Source of the DNA: Amia ocellicauda
Taxonomy: Eukaryota; Chordata; Actinopteri; Amiiformes; Amiidae
DNA: 64,000 nt
Direction: 5' to 3'
NCBI RefSeq assembly: GCF_036373705.1
Contig: NC_089868.1
Span: forward strand, 15,482,520 to 15,546,519
Shown here piece after piece: positions 1-13,200 of this stretch; the first letter of the stretch is position 1, and the number at the start of each line of letters is the position of its first letter. Below the pieces are notes generated by a model, which had not been told where the DNA came from, made no database searches, and worked only from the letters and a program-made list of their open reading frames with translations. Position numbers and translations under genes: made by a program.

Positions 1-899
1 GCAGCGCGGTTGACAGCTTAGCAGTGGATCTGTGCGATAAGCCTCACAGTCCCAGTCCCTTTTAGCTGGGAGCCCCACAGTGGGTTATTGTGTGTGGGTC
101 TACAGCTCACGGCTGCCCCCCCCCCCAACACTCAATCTTCCTCTTCTCTTTGATAGAAAGAGCCGGCCACCTGCCGCCCCTAGCCCTGTTCTTTACAAGC
201 TGGGAGACGCTGTAATGATTTGGTGATGAGGGCTGGGTGGTAGTGTACTCCGCACCATAAAACACACAACAGGTAAAGGCCACAAAGTCCTGTTTGGTCA
301 TCTAATGTCCCCCCTTTCGACTGCCACCTACACTTGGAAAGCAGCCATAATTATTGTAAGCTCTCGGACTGTCCAGGACTCTGCGGTAATAAGAGGACAA
401 GATAAATAGTCCAGGACTCTACTTGGAGAAACCCAGGAGAATAATACTTTGAAGGAACATTGTGAAACTTTTTATTTAAAAAATATATCGATTTATCCTG
501 CTATTGGTTTCCCAGTAGGTTCAAAAACAGGTTTTGGAAATTGTAAAATCAATGTATGCTTCTCCTCATTGACCAGACGGCTGTTATTTAGTGTTTGCAC
601 TTGTTAGGCTTCCAGTTGGGCCTGGACAGGGTTAGGAGGATCCCTAGTAAACAGAGATTTCTGTTTGGGTGAATGGAGGGTGGTGTTTAGACTCAGAGGA
701 TGCTGCTGATTGGAAATGGTGAAACATTTTGGTATTATTTGGTGGCCCTTGTTTATTGTTAGGGCTAATGATGGCTTTGATGGGTAGGTATCTTCTTGAT
801 ATTACAATGTGGACTGCATGGTAGCCACTGGATTTAATGTCTGGTCTTTGTACAAAATCTGCTGGCACCAGAAGATGTAATGGAAACTTCTAAAAATCA

Positions 900-1640
900 A
901 TTAGTACATTTTTTTTATTATCCCATAAAGATAGACAATTTCCCCTCATCTTTAGCTGCACACACACTACATGAAAGTCACTCGGCTGCCTAACACCCTG
1001 AGTCTACCTCCTTAGCGAGGATAGGTTTGACTTTAAGCCTCTAAATGTTGACAGCTAAACCCCTTCTCCTCACGTTGCAGCCGGTACATAGCTCGGCTTT
1101 CTTTCTTCTGCTGCTAAATAAAGGAGGATTTGTTTGCATCAGCAGCTGGAGCTAATAGCGCTGTGTTATGGTATTTCATCTGCAATTAAATAAACAGTCC
1201 ATTTTTTTTGTTTTTTATGCCTGCACTGTTCCCGTCTTCCTGAGCCCACGCAGCTAAAGAAAGCCTGTGGTGCTGGGGTCTTTTGTCCTGAAGAAATTAG
1301 TGCTAAACAGCCTCTTTTGTTGGCTGTTGTTTTACCTGCAGCATTCGAGCACAATAGGAAATGTAAACCTTCTCCTCTCATCTCGGCTAATCAGGCCCTC
1401 GATTCGAACAAACACTGTATTCAGGGGTCAAATTTAATCCTCCTCCGCTTTTGTATTCAGATTAGAGACTAGGAGGGATTTGCGGAAGCCTGTAGTCTCT
1501 TGTTAAAAGACTGCGTTCTCCACTTAACCTGCAATTTACCTGTCATTTAAACACACACCACAATCGTGTACACCTACTGAATAGGAGGGCCTGTACAAAA
1601 ACTCTCCCACAGTCGGCCGCTTAGCTGAATGATGGCTTTA
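900..1640. other. Candidate conserved non-coding DNA
   Basis: A stretch without repeats or convincing frames, of balanced composition. It contains CTAATAGCGCTG, AGCTAATCAGG-like and TAAATAAAG words and several TAAT/ATTA homeodomain cores. If DMBX1 lies just beyond base 1, such patches would suit its distal enhancers. No alignment could be run. Confidence 0.25.
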
Positions 1641-3190
1641 TGTTTAGACAAAAACAGAGGGGGGGAATATAATCACAAATAAATCCAATCTGTTATTCCA
1701 CATGTATATTGAAGGGGGTGGGGGCATTTTTCTCCTCCCCTCTCTATAAGAATAGCATTTTTTTTTTCTGTGAGAATGGATCCAGGAGAATTCTGAGATT
1801 GGTTAATACAGTGGCACAGGACTCCTCAAAATGCAATTCCTTCAATTCATCCAAGCTCTGGACTTTGTTGTGTACATTTCCTTAATTATCTCATAATTAT
1901 CTACATCAATGATGAAAGATCAATCAGTGTATGTACATGCAAAATCAGAACATGTGTGTCCAAAGCTCACAATACATCTGTGACTGTGCGAACTGGTGCT
2001 TCTGCTAGAGACTCAAGTCTGGGCTACAATACAAAGTCTGCAGATTCGGTCTCTGGCCATAGTCTTTAATAATACTGTATTTCCAGGGAGATGGGTTGCT
2101 ACCACTGCAGCTGCTGTAGTGATCACTATACACCTGGATAAACCCTGCTGCCTGGCTGCTTCCTAAAGTTTAATAACTGGGAATCATTGTTAGCTATGGG
2201 CCTAGTGGATCAGATGACAAGCCACCTGATCACATATGTTTGAAATTATTGTAGGTCAGAATTCGCTTCGTTTCACATGTCTGGTCCTGTGTTTTTTTTA
2301 GAGCAAACTAAAGTAGAATGTTGTTTGTGTTTGTCCTTGTTTTAGCCACACTGTAGGTTAGCTTAACCCAAATTAAAACTTGTCTGTGTTAAAAATGCTG
2401 AATTTACATTGATCTCTGAAATGCAAAATAATTCAACTGGCTCACGTTTATATCAACTTCATATTTACTCGCTTTTACATTTGTACATGAGACAGATAGT
2501 TTGCATTGTAGAAGAGAAGATAATCAGGCATCAGGATGCTAGAGTTCAATGTTTCCCAAGAATTACTTTATCATCGTGTTCAACGGCTGCATGATCATTA
2601 TCTAAGATCAACGCTGGATTTGCCCTGTAGTGTTTTAAGCAATAAATGTCTAATGCAGTGTATCTTACCTGACAGATAATTGACCATTGTGTTTGTTAAC
2701 CATCCCAATCCCCAAGGGAAGAGCACTGAAGGAAGGACAAGGTCAGAGATCAGTGGTTAGTACCTGACAGAGGAAGGCGGTAATGCAATAACAAAACAAA
2801 AAATAAAGAGGCTTTTTGCATATTCATATTCGTTCTTTAAACCATGGCTTCAGGCTGCCGTATTCTCAGTTTTTAAATAAGATCAGATAATAAATCCCTG
2901 AGCATTTCAGCAGACAATATGTAGACAGTCAGCGCAGAACCCAAATGTAAACCATATATTCAACCGTATATATACTTTGAGATCATATAGCTATATATAT
3001 ATATAAACAGATTCATGTACAAGAAGATGTTTTTGTTAGAACTTGAACATGAAAGAAATCGATGAACAATTAAGTTAAAATACAAACATTTTCCTTATCC
3101 CCTTATCTAATCTAAACGTTCCTTGCATAGCAAAACAAAAAGTGCTAAAGTTACAAATTATTGTTTTGTTTTGATATCTTCTCCAGACAG

Positions 3191-3219
<29 letters not shown>
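3191..3219 (+). repeat. (GT)n microsatellite
   Basis: About 14 uninterrupted GT units. Confidence 0.95.
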
Positions 3220-3221
<2 letters not shown>

Positions 3222-4610
3222 TTTCTGTAATATGAAATAGTCATATTCAATGTGACAGTCAGCCCTTTCCTTTCTCATTAACAGCCGTTGACCTCAAACA
3301 GCTTGAAGGCCATGGGTCATCATTCTCAATCCCACCTGAAGAAGAACAGTTTCCACAAGCCAGCCGGCTCCATCTCCCCAGCTATTTCCGAACAAGGACG
3401 GAACAAGCCCCCGAATGTCCGAGGTGAATAAATTAAATTGAGCGCTACGTTGTCCTGCAATGCAAGCCAGTGGTTAGCTACATTTCCCTCCTATCCTCTA
3501 GAGTAATTTTCCACATTGCAGAGTTTTAGTTGCCTTGCGGTGGAAAAAGTCAGAGAAAGACTATCTTTATGGTTTTTATGACTTGATTTGTATTGTTAGC
3601 CTTTCTCATCTACGGTGTAATAAATCCTCCACATCACAGAGCCAGAATGTGGTCGCTCGTGAGGATTTCGTCTTTCTAAGCTGCTGGGTGCAGGAGCCAT
3701 AATTCAGTCTCCAAAACACAGAAGGGGGAAAATCTCCTTCATATTTTACAGAGAGATTTTCTCAGTATATGAATGATAATGCATGTGATTGGTAGCGCAA
3801 GCAAGATACAGTCACATATCCTGGTGAAGGTAGACAATAGCTGCCCTCTGCTTTGCCACCAACTTTCTTCCTTTGTAAATCAGCTGTAGCTTTTTTCCTG
3901 CTCTAAATCTGACAATAAAAATATCAAGTTTGCTTTTAAACAAAACAACCAAGATGAATCATATGATTTCACGATCAACCACACCAAAAGTGTTTTGAGT
4001 GCCAAATGCAACAGTAGTCCCTCATTAAGAAAAAATACTTGCCTAATGTACTGCTGATATGACATCTCACCCCATTTTCTACTTCTAACCATTTTACATG
4101 GTTAAATAATCACTAACTTTGCTTCCCATTTATGAGGAATACTGGAAACATATCCTTAAACTGGGCTGTTGTGTCTCTGTTACAGTTCAGGGTGTCATAT
4201 CTCACATGTGCGAATATGCATGGGCTCCAGTACCACTAGAACTTGCACCCACAATATCCCCTGAACCTAAACCAGCTTAGCATCATTTCTGTGAAGATCA
4301 GACAGCTTACAAACATCAATGCACTGGCTCTTTGAGGCTTGTAGATTGATCAAGGATGGCTACCCGAACTACAAAAGGCTTTTGTTTATGCCTTGGAAAT
4401 ATTACACGGGTTAAAACCTAGTTAAAATATGAAGAATATGTTGATTTGAACATTGCCTAAGCTAGTAGGTAGAGAATACGCCCCTAAAATATGCTGGTTT
4501 AGACATTCACTCCAGTAACTAACTGTGTTTGAATTTATTTATTGCAAAGCAACCTCCAAGAGTGTATACTTACAATCAGCACAGTTTCGAGGTTTAAATA
4601 GTTTCCAGCG

Positions 4611-4634
4611 TATATATATATATAAATATATACA

Positions 4635-4676
<42 letters not shown>
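4611..4676. repeat. (TA)n-rich microsatellite
   Basis: TA repeats broken by TACA/TAAA words; self-complementary. Confidence 0.95.
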
Positions 4677-5137
4677 CTGTAGATGTGCACAAACACATAT
4701 GCAAACTTTTTTTTTACCGTTATTATTTTATTTTCAAGAAAAGCCTTCCTAATGTTAAGAGGATGGAGGATAAAAAATAAAATCAGGTCATTCATCCACT
4801 CCAAAAACATTATTTCATTTCATATGTAATACAGGATCAGTGGAAAGTGTATTTTATTTTTAGCGCTTCCTGCAAAGTCCCCTTTTCTCCAGCACAGAGG
4901 AGAAGGACTCTTTTTTTTTTTATTAAACGACCTGTCGGACTGTGTATCAAGCTTGTCCCTGGTGGGGCTGTATGTTAAATTCCATCATTAAAACCCATTA
5001 CTGAGCTATCAAAACCCCCTGTAATTCCATCTAATGACCTCATTTCCCTAAGTGTCAGTTATGTCAGTCAGTGCTGGGCTCTGGTGATGTGCATCTAGGG
5101 GTCTTGCCTGCTTATAGGCCAGAACTATTGGTTGGCT

Positions 5138-5183
5138 GCCCTCTCTCTTTCGCTCTCCTTCCCCCACCCCTTCTCTCTCTCTT
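5138..5183 (+). repeat. Polypyrimidine tract
   Basis: CTCTCTCTTTCGCTCTCCTT followed by CCCCCACCCCTTCTCTCTCT C; nearly pure pyrimidine. Confidence 0.8.
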
Positions 5184-5629
5184 GGAGAAAAAAAAGGTTA
5201 AAAAAAAAATCAATGGCTAAAGAAAATGACAAGGCAAGGTGGCTAGGGACTCGAGCAGAAAAAAAAAAAGTGAAAACCTATTCCAATATTCCATTTGCCT
5301 TCCACTCTATTAAGGGCTGCAGTCAATCGGGGGCCCATTTTGATTTGATGGAAGGCCAAGGAGAGACTCGGGACGAGGCAAAATGGCTGCCAGTCAAGGC
5401 AACGCTATTCTAGCTCAGCCGAATCAGTCATAAAAGTAGGTGTGTATAAAAATGGATTATTGCATTAAAAGTTCAAAATGTTCCTTTTGCTCTGGTTAGC
5501 AGGGAGACAGGAGAGAAGGAGTGTGTGGCAGCAATGCTAGTGTTTAGGGAAGGGGAGGTGGGGGCTTTTTTTTCTTTTTTTCTCTTTCGTTCCCTCCTGT
5601 TCTCCCTTGCTCCTTCTTTTCCACTTCCC

Positions 5630-6080
5630 GGGAAATCATTTCGTAAATACGAGAATGGCCCCCCAGGCTACAGGAACCCAGGCACTCATTTTTAGAGTGG
5701 ATAATTGACTCCTTTCACTTGATAATTCATAGCTTGCATATGCCAGCTAATACATCAGCAACCGAGAGACTGACCCCCCCCCCCAACCCTCCCAACCCAG
5801 CAACCCCCCCCCCCCCAAGAGCCAGGAGCTGAGAGAGGGGAGAGCGAGAAGTGGCAAAAAAAAAATCTGATGATAGATGAGTGCATTGCGGCTTTATGAA
5901 TGAATTATGTCTCCCAAATACCTTGAGCAGCGCATACTGTCAGTCTGTATCTATACTAATCTGGGACGAAATATGACTATTTTCACATTAAAAAGGGGGG
6001 CTAAAAACGAGACGTGGAATTAATTGAGCAATCAGGCCATTAGAAATGAATGTCGGAGCAGGCTTTGTCAGCCGTTTCTA
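5630..6080. other. Candidate conserved non-coding DNA
   Basis: Contains dense homeodomain-type cores: GGATAATTGACTCC, TTGATAATTCATAGC, CAGCTAATACATCAG, GGAATTAATTGAGCAATCAGG and CCATTAGAAATG. It is unique sequence around a C-rich tract and has the look of a vertebrate developmental enhancer, but this is pattern judgement only. Confidence 0.28.
5775..5817 (+). repeat. C-rich homopolymer pair
   Basis: Two long C runs separated by AACCCTCCCAACCCAGCAA. Could form i-motif or G-quadruplex on opposite strands; only base composition supports this. Confidence 0.8.
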
Positions 6081-8122
6081 CATTTATCATACCCAGGCAT
6101 AGTTTTTTTTTCATCCCTCTTCTTTTTAATGTAGTTCTCGTCATAAAACAGATTAGGATTATTGTGACAAGACAGAGGCGTCTTTTGTCTTTTCAATAGC
6201 GGTGTCAGTGCCCACTGTATATATCTTAACTGTCATTGCTCTAAAGTGCAACCAAAGCTCTTTCCCACCCCTCCACCCCCACCTAACTAAAGAAGTTAGC
6301 ATTTGGAGAATTGGTACAGGCAAGAAAGCAAACAAAACCATCTCTCAAAACAGTTCCCACGCTCGCTGCTTTTCCTTTTCAGTATTCCTATGCTCGCCCG
6401 TCATTAAGGATTGTCTCTCACAATTAGAAGAATGTGATGAATCTTTAGAAGCAGATTAAAATTGGTCAAAGAGTTATCTGTGCAGATTATTCTTTGGAAG
6501 CCACTGATGTCTCAATAGTCTCGAAGAAGGGACTGATTCTCTTTGATTTTCCCCTTAGTGTCCGATACTCATCGAGATGTTATCTAGCAGACAGTATTGA
6601 ACTGTGCAGGAGGTGTGACTTCGGCCCGTGCGTTCGAAAGGGCCTCGACCTCTCTTGGAAAGCACCCCTGCCTGTCTGTTCCAGCTGATGACCAGATACT
6701 GCGAGTCTGACCAGACCGTAGCCTGGGGGGGAGTGTGCTCTTCAATCTCACCCCCTGACCCCTTGTCATTTTCATCAAGACCAAGTCCCAGAATAGCTAG
6801 TGATTTCCTTTTCAATTTTTTGCATTTTATTACACTGGATAATAGATTAAAAGAGTGTTTCTTTTTCTTCTGTTTCTTATGTAACAGGTCCATAAAGCTA
6901 CTCATAGATTATAAGAAACTCTGTTCGGTTCCAGTCCAGTAAAATCTTTTACTAACTTTGTGTTATCAATGATGGGAAGAAATCTGAAAATGGTCCAAAG
7001 ACTGGGCTTCCTTGATGTGAAGTCCGTAACTCAGACAGAAACACCTTTCATTTATTTCTCATTTTCTAAAAAGATGCAAACCTTGACATGGATTTGTTTT
7101 TAGAAATAATGTTGGATAGCATCGCAATGCCCTGCTGTACACAGGCATTGTTCTTTTGAATTAAACAGAAACATACTTTAAAATAAATATGGAAATAGGC
7201 TGATGCATTAAAAATGATGACATTCAATTCTGAGTGCTCGAGCTCTTCAGGCAGGAATAATACTTCTAATCGTTTAATTCTGCACTATGACTGTTCATTA
7301 CAGTGGTGTAAAATGTAAATGAGGGGCTTTGACATCATCTCCTACAGTAAGCTCTGTGCATGTGTGCATAAACATTTGCATACCGCCTGCAAACCTCCTG
7401 GAAATAAATATTAATTGTGGCAAACAATATTTCTCAGCCACGGAAACGCACAATCTATTGTAATGAAAGGACAATAACCACACATTTGGTGCAGATGGAA
7501 AAAAGTGACATCACACAGTTCGGTGTCCTGGAAAAAACTATGCAAACAATTACATCGGTCCCGCTGTCAGGGGCGTTCAGTCCCAGAAAATATGCTGGGG
7601 AAAGGTAACGTGCCTTCTATTTCGGCACACAAGCAGCCTAATTGTACAGCGCATCAAAGACACCAAGTCAACCTTGCCTTTCGACTGTCTTAGCACATTA
7701 CAGCGAGAATGGGAATACATTCCCCGAGGATAGCTCTTGCATAGCTAGCACTATATTGATAAAGCTGAGATGTCTCAATTTGAACAGTTGTAGTTGGAGA
7801 TAAAGGCTTCTCAAGGTGATCCACATCCAGATATTGCCCTCAGTTGTCCTGCTTTACTGGGCCTCAATAGTGTGGTCGGTGGTCTCCCATGACTAATCAG
7901 TAATCATTAGTCAGTGAGTTAGTGATTAATAATGACCTAGTACAGGAAAGGTGTGTGCAGTTCATTTTTGAATGTGAAAAAGTGACAAACATCTGACTAA
8001 AGTGCTCCAACAATGCCTGAAGAAACTACTGTCTGTTGAGTGATGTTCTTCATGCATGTCACCACATCACTGAGCTATTTAAGAATCTGTGTCCCAGAAA
8101 TGGCCCACTCCCATGCACACAT

Positions 8123-8183
8123 ACAAATATATATACATACATGCATACATACATTTATATATATATGTGTGTGTGTGTGTGTT
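8123..8183 (+). repeat. Compound (TA)/(CATA)/(GT) microsatellite
   Basis: ATATATATACATACATGCAT then TATATATATATGTGTGTGTG. Confidence 0.92.
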
Positions 8184-8371
8184 TGATAATTGGACACTTG
8201 GAAAATCTGTGCAGCATTAAAAGGAGTTGGTAATGACAGTTAATAACCATACATTAAATTCATACCTTATTGATTAATAATCTCTGAACTGGTGTGACAC
8301 CTATAGCAGTCATATCTCTAGAGTACCATGTCCTGCAGCCAAACGCCAACTTTCTTCCCCACTTTTCTCAG

Positions 8372-8530
8372 GCAGTATGGCAGCTCTGGAGCAGCCAGGT
8401 CTCAGTGCCGTCTCACTCCCGTCCCCGTGCGGTGTCCCAGTGGAACATCAGCTCTGCTCGGGCCGCTGAGATTGAGCCGAATCAGGGGCACGGCGGTTTC
8501 TCCATTACAAAACTTTATCTCCCTCTTGTG
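8372..8530 (+). other. GC-rich open block flanked by AG and GTGAGT
   Basis: 159 bp preceded by CCCCACTTTTCTCAG and followed by GTGAGTATTT. It is open in at least two frames; the phase-0 reading begins AVWQLWSSQVSVPSHSRPRA. More GC-rich than both flanks. No homology recognised. It may be an exon of a non-coding or unknown transcript. Confidence 0.3.
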
Positions 8531-9254
8531 GTGAGTATTTCTCTTGCAGCTCAAGACACGTCTCAGAAGAAATACTCCTTAACTGGCAGCACAATACAGA
8601 TGCATGTCTTGATGCACTGTTGCCTGTCATTTAGAAACATAACTAAAGGCTCTGAGTGTTGTATTATTTTGCCTTAATCATGTGTGTGTTCATTTTCAAT
8701 GGCATGTACAGTTTGAAGGTGTAATGGTTCAGATTTGTCTATTATTTGATGAGATTCAGGCGATTGTTGCTTCATTTAATTTCCCAATAACTTTTTTCAG
8801 GAATGAAATCTGATAACTAGGATATTTCCATATCTTACATACAAACCTAGAAACAGTTTATGATTGGGGAAACAATAAATCATTTTTCAGGTAAAACAAA
8901 ACAAAAATACTGTTAACTTTGGCAAAAGGGAAACAAACAAGACTCGGTTTATATTAGTTTGTAAATACATTTTGAAATGAAATGAATCAACAATAGCTCC
9001 CATTTCTATGCACTGAATCTTGATAGCTCTGTACAACAGACTGTTGTGAAATTATTGTGAAGAGCAACAGTTATCTGATTTCATTATGGTGTCCATTACA
9101 TTCAAAGTTCTTTAAGGGTCACAGGCTACTTTTTTAATCAAAATAACTTGGTATTTTTACAAAGTGGTTATACTAACACTGATTTTTATAATTGTCTTGA
9201 TGCTCCTAAGATTTTAAATGGACTCGGGTCCATTCTTTTCCCACTTCAGCTCGA

Positions 9255-9286
9255 GAAGACAGGTAGACAGGTAGACAGGTAGAAAA
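9255..9286 (+). repeat. (AGACAGGT)3-4 short tandem repeat
   Basis: AGACAGGTAGACAGGTAGAC AGGTAGA. Confidence 0.85.
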
Positions 9287-9825
9287 TAGCACTCCAACAC
9301 TGAAAATAAATGTTTTGTATCTCACTGACCATGAATTGTACCACAATGACCACTAGGTGACACCGTAACGCAATGCACAGCTCACTGTCAGCTCTTGAGG
9401 GGTACAGTAACTGTAATCATGCTTCATTTCACATGCAGGCCTATTTGATAAGAAAGTGAAATGAACAGAAATCTCCTATAACACCGGACCTACAGCTGAG
9501 CGTTTCCGCCTGCATGTTGGCACGATTGTCTCGTCAGCCCTGAAGGACGCTGCTCTACAGCAACAGGTGTTTTATTTGCATAGCATTGTTTGACATTTGT
9601 TTGACACTATTTGCATTTAATATTGAGACACTGTGTATTTTTTGTTATAAATGTACTTGAATCAGATAGTGTATATATGTATGTATGGGTTTATATATAG
9701 TATATTTTTACAGATAGTAGACAAAACATAAATAAAATCTAGGGTACAAGGGGCATACAACATGTATGCAATGTATGTGGCCACCACACATACGTGACTG
9801 GTTTGTGAAATATGCAAATCTCTTC

Positions 9826-10257
9826 CCAGAGAAAGGCTGCAGAAATTGCTAGCGTGTCACGAGGAACTGTCTCAAAGGTGATATCAGCCTGGGAAAAAGT
9901 GGATGCAGTGCTATACGTTACCGTCCTAAATGATCATCTGTGTCCATGATGCAGCATTTCTTCTGTGCTGGTCGGGGTGTCTTTGAGGATGACAATGCTC
10001 CAGTCCACAGGGCTCATGTTGTCAAGGGGTGGTTTGAGGAGCACAAGGACAAAGTTACTCATCTTCCATGGCCCTCTGAAACACCAGACCTCAGTCCCCA
10101 CAGACATTCATGGGACTGTGTAGAGAGGAGCCTGTAACAGTAGTTTCCACCTCCATCAGACCGGCGTGAACTGAAGAATTCCTTGTGGAAGAATGGTACT
10201 AGATTCCTCCAGACCCATGTTGACTCCATCCATTGTTTCAGCCGAATGTGCTGGTGA
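9826..10257 (+). pseudogene. Decayed, internally deleted Tc1-like transposase
   Basis: The first part reads KAAEIASVSRGTVSKVISAW (about 9830-9890), a helix-turn-helix segment. A jump then leads to FEDDNAPVHRAHVVKGWFEE followed by VTHLPWPSETPDLSPHRHSW (9970-10125), which corresponds to the second catalytic Asp and the usual PDLNPIEH region with the Glu lost. A further frame gives REL.NSLWKNGTRFLQTHVDS to about 10240. The middle of the gene is gone. No clear terminal repeats were found. Confidence 0.75.
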
Positions 10258-13200
10258 TTTAGTTTATTTACTTATATAACACTTATATTGTGTTCACCTT
10301 AATTCTGTTTCTGCCTCGTGGGTGTCAGTTCACAATATATATTTAGCCTAAACTGTAATCTTGAAGGCATTGTTCTCCAAATGACATAGATGTGCTTTTG
10401 CTGTTGTACTATAGCTTACTGCAACAATTGGACTACAGTAATATACAAATGTCCAGCTCTGTTCTAGGGTTTTCTTCAGTCTTTATCAAAACTTTACTAA
10501 TGCTCTGTAGGATCGTTGTTGTTTACCAACACTCATCTCTGCAATGATGTGCCAGAGCTATAAAACTGAAGATGTGATGTACCTCATTAATGACAGTATC
10601 ACTCTTTAGCTAATGGGCTGATTTACCACAGCGTTTTATCCATGGTGGTGAATTGGCGTTAAGCAGACGCTGTGTTTAGAGAGCTCAGAGCTCCCTAGCA
10701 GTTTGCCATGTGTTGACATCAAGCAAACTCTGGTAGCAGAGCCAGAGGTTGCCTGGTTACACTAATTTGCTCCCTGTTTATTTCCTTGTCTGCAATTAGG
10801 TACTAACTCAACTTCTGGGACTCCAGATAAGGTGTTAGCGTTGATTAATTGAACTCGCCTCTGACAGGGTGAGTAAACAGCAGGACTAATGCTCTGGAGA
10901 GTTTTCTTAACAATCACTGTAATAATAATCATAATTAAAAAAAGATGATGATGATGATAAACCATTATAACTCTTTATCGTTATTTATTTTCCACATCGG
11001 GTGTCTAGGAGAAAATAAATGATGACCTCTTGAGTATAACCTGAATCTGTCTTAGCAGATATGGGATAAGAATGAATGCCCAGCATCCCAAATATGACTG
11101 ACACTGATCGTAGAGGAACAAACAATATTGCATAAAGGTGTGAAGATGTTCCTGATAGCCCACTCTTCGTTACAACCTAAAGATACCAAAGATCAGCTCA
11201 GACTGGATGCCTGCAATTGTGACACCAGTTCAGTATATCATTGAAGCATGCGTCAGGTTTAGGAAGCTGAATATGACAAGCCTGTGGATTTGTGTGTGTG
11301 AAGTGCATAAAGTATTTCTTTAATGATCCTTTTCTAACATTTTGCTGGACATTAATGATCTCTTGGAACTTTTTCAGTTAAAAAGATTAGAGGTCTACAC
11401 TTCTAGTTAAGATGTTTTATAGTAGAGGCTTGAGATAACAGAGACTTTTTCATTACACTTTGTGGCACTTCTGAAGGCAGTGGCAGTGGACCTAAGATAG
11501 TACACTGATTTTTATATATTTGCTTTGAAACCTTTTTATTCATCTAGTCTTGATTTACCATCTTAAAACTGGGGCATTTAGGTTTGAAAAAATGAAGGTT
11601 ATTTGGCATTTCTTACATTTACTGAGATAATAGTCCATTTAAATGCCAGAATTATATCAATAATCCCTTAAAACTTTCATTTGTATCAAATAACCTTTGT
11701 GGAAACCATTAGTCTCTTACTTTACATTTTATATTCTTGTATAATCAACCTAGCACTATGAAGAATTCTGCTCCTGTTTCAACAAAAAGGAGTAAAAATA
11801 ATCTCATGAAGGACTTCTGTTAAATTAACCTTTTCAATTCTTTGGCTTGCGGTTTAATTCAACTTCAAAAATATTCTTTAATTTAAAGCATTGTCAGTGA
11901 ACTATCAACACAGACAAGGAACAGCAGCTTACAGTTCAATAGTAATAAAATTCACTTCACGAACCTTCTTTCATTTGCAATATATGGCATTGAAATCATC
12001 AAGGTCTATTCTGTAGTTTTTTTATTTAGTTTTAACAGGAGGGTAATATGTGCTTTTTAAAGGCTTTCAGAGAATCTTCTGTTGTCGATTTCCTTTCACA
12101 ACTCACAGTTCTGTTTAAACCAAGTGGCGAGGCATGAGCGGGGGATGGAGGGGTACCACTGTTTCGATGTTGTGTATAAAATGCAAAGCACTGTGGGTAA
12201 TATCATTAATCGTCAAATGTTCGTTGAGGGGAAAAAAGCAGGAACTAGTGGGTGTTGTGTAAAAAAAAAAAAAAAACAACAACAACGTTATTTACGTTCT
12301 AGATTTATCTTCATTAATGCCTCAAAAGAGATCCATTCCAGATCCAGTCCTCACCTGATGTTTTTCATACTTTTCATAATTTCGAATACCTGGAGATTTT
12401 GACTTCAATGTAGTGCCCACCTCCCCGTCCCCTGAGCTGATGAGTCTGTTTTAATATACCCTTGTTCTATTGTTAGAATGAATAACTTGTGAATGTCTTT
12501 TTAAAGCATAATCAGAGAACTTTCCGAGTAAAACGTCTAACTGGAAATCATGAATACTAATGTAAGAGGAGTCCCACTGGATGAGACATTAATAACTTCT
12601 TCAAAATGTGCAGGTGGCATCCTTTGGGATGGCAGCAGCTTGTGCTGTATTACTGAAACTCTTTAAATGCGTTTTCAAAGGCTAGAAGGTTCTCTGAATT
12701 AAGTGTGCAGGCCTGGCCCAGAACCCGACTGCAGTGACACATACATAAAGCCACGGATTAGATGTTGCCAAACTTCTCCCTGTTCCTGCTAAGACGGTGA
12801 TCTCTGAAAGCAGGGGGTGCCTTGAAGGAACTGAGAAAAATAATTACCAATCTAGACTTACAGAGTCTAGGCAGCCAAAAACAACTGCTGTTTTTGCAGC
12901 CACTATCCACCCACATGGTAATGTTGTGTAACCCTTTCAACCAAGCCCTCCAGCACTGGCAGGAGTGACCTAAAGTTCTGTTCAGAAGTTACTGGCTTTA
13001 TTGTGCTATTGGCATCTTGTTTGTTTCATGCATAGGTTTGGGGAATTAGACAATTAGAGTTAGACTTATGCTTGAATTATTTTTCATATTTATGGGTCGG
13101 ACTTGGTTCAGACTTTGGATTTGGCTAGGGCTAGGACTAAGGTTACATTCCCATTTTACTGTGTGTTTGTTGTGTTTGTACTTGGATATCTAAAACAAAG

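Larger units (their letters stand above)
1..9825. other. Intergenic, no gene seen
   Basis: No exon with homology I recognise, and no DMBX1 homeobox. Frames here are short and overlap simple repeats. Contents are the microsatellites and candidate conserved patches listed separately, plus the splice-flanked block at 8372-8530. Confidence 0.6.

Noticed and set aside
4525..4810. Tyr/Ile-rich frames across the TA tract
   Set aside because: Translation of a microsatellite; same for the frames at 23047, 29969, 38002 and 24568.
6555..6942. Overlapping frames on both strands at 6.5-6.9 kb
   Set aside because: Mutual shadows with low-complexity K and F runs; no homology.
9350..9364. CTCF-like core CCACTAGGTGACACC
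   Set aside because: Only a partial match without the flanking motif; too weak to list.
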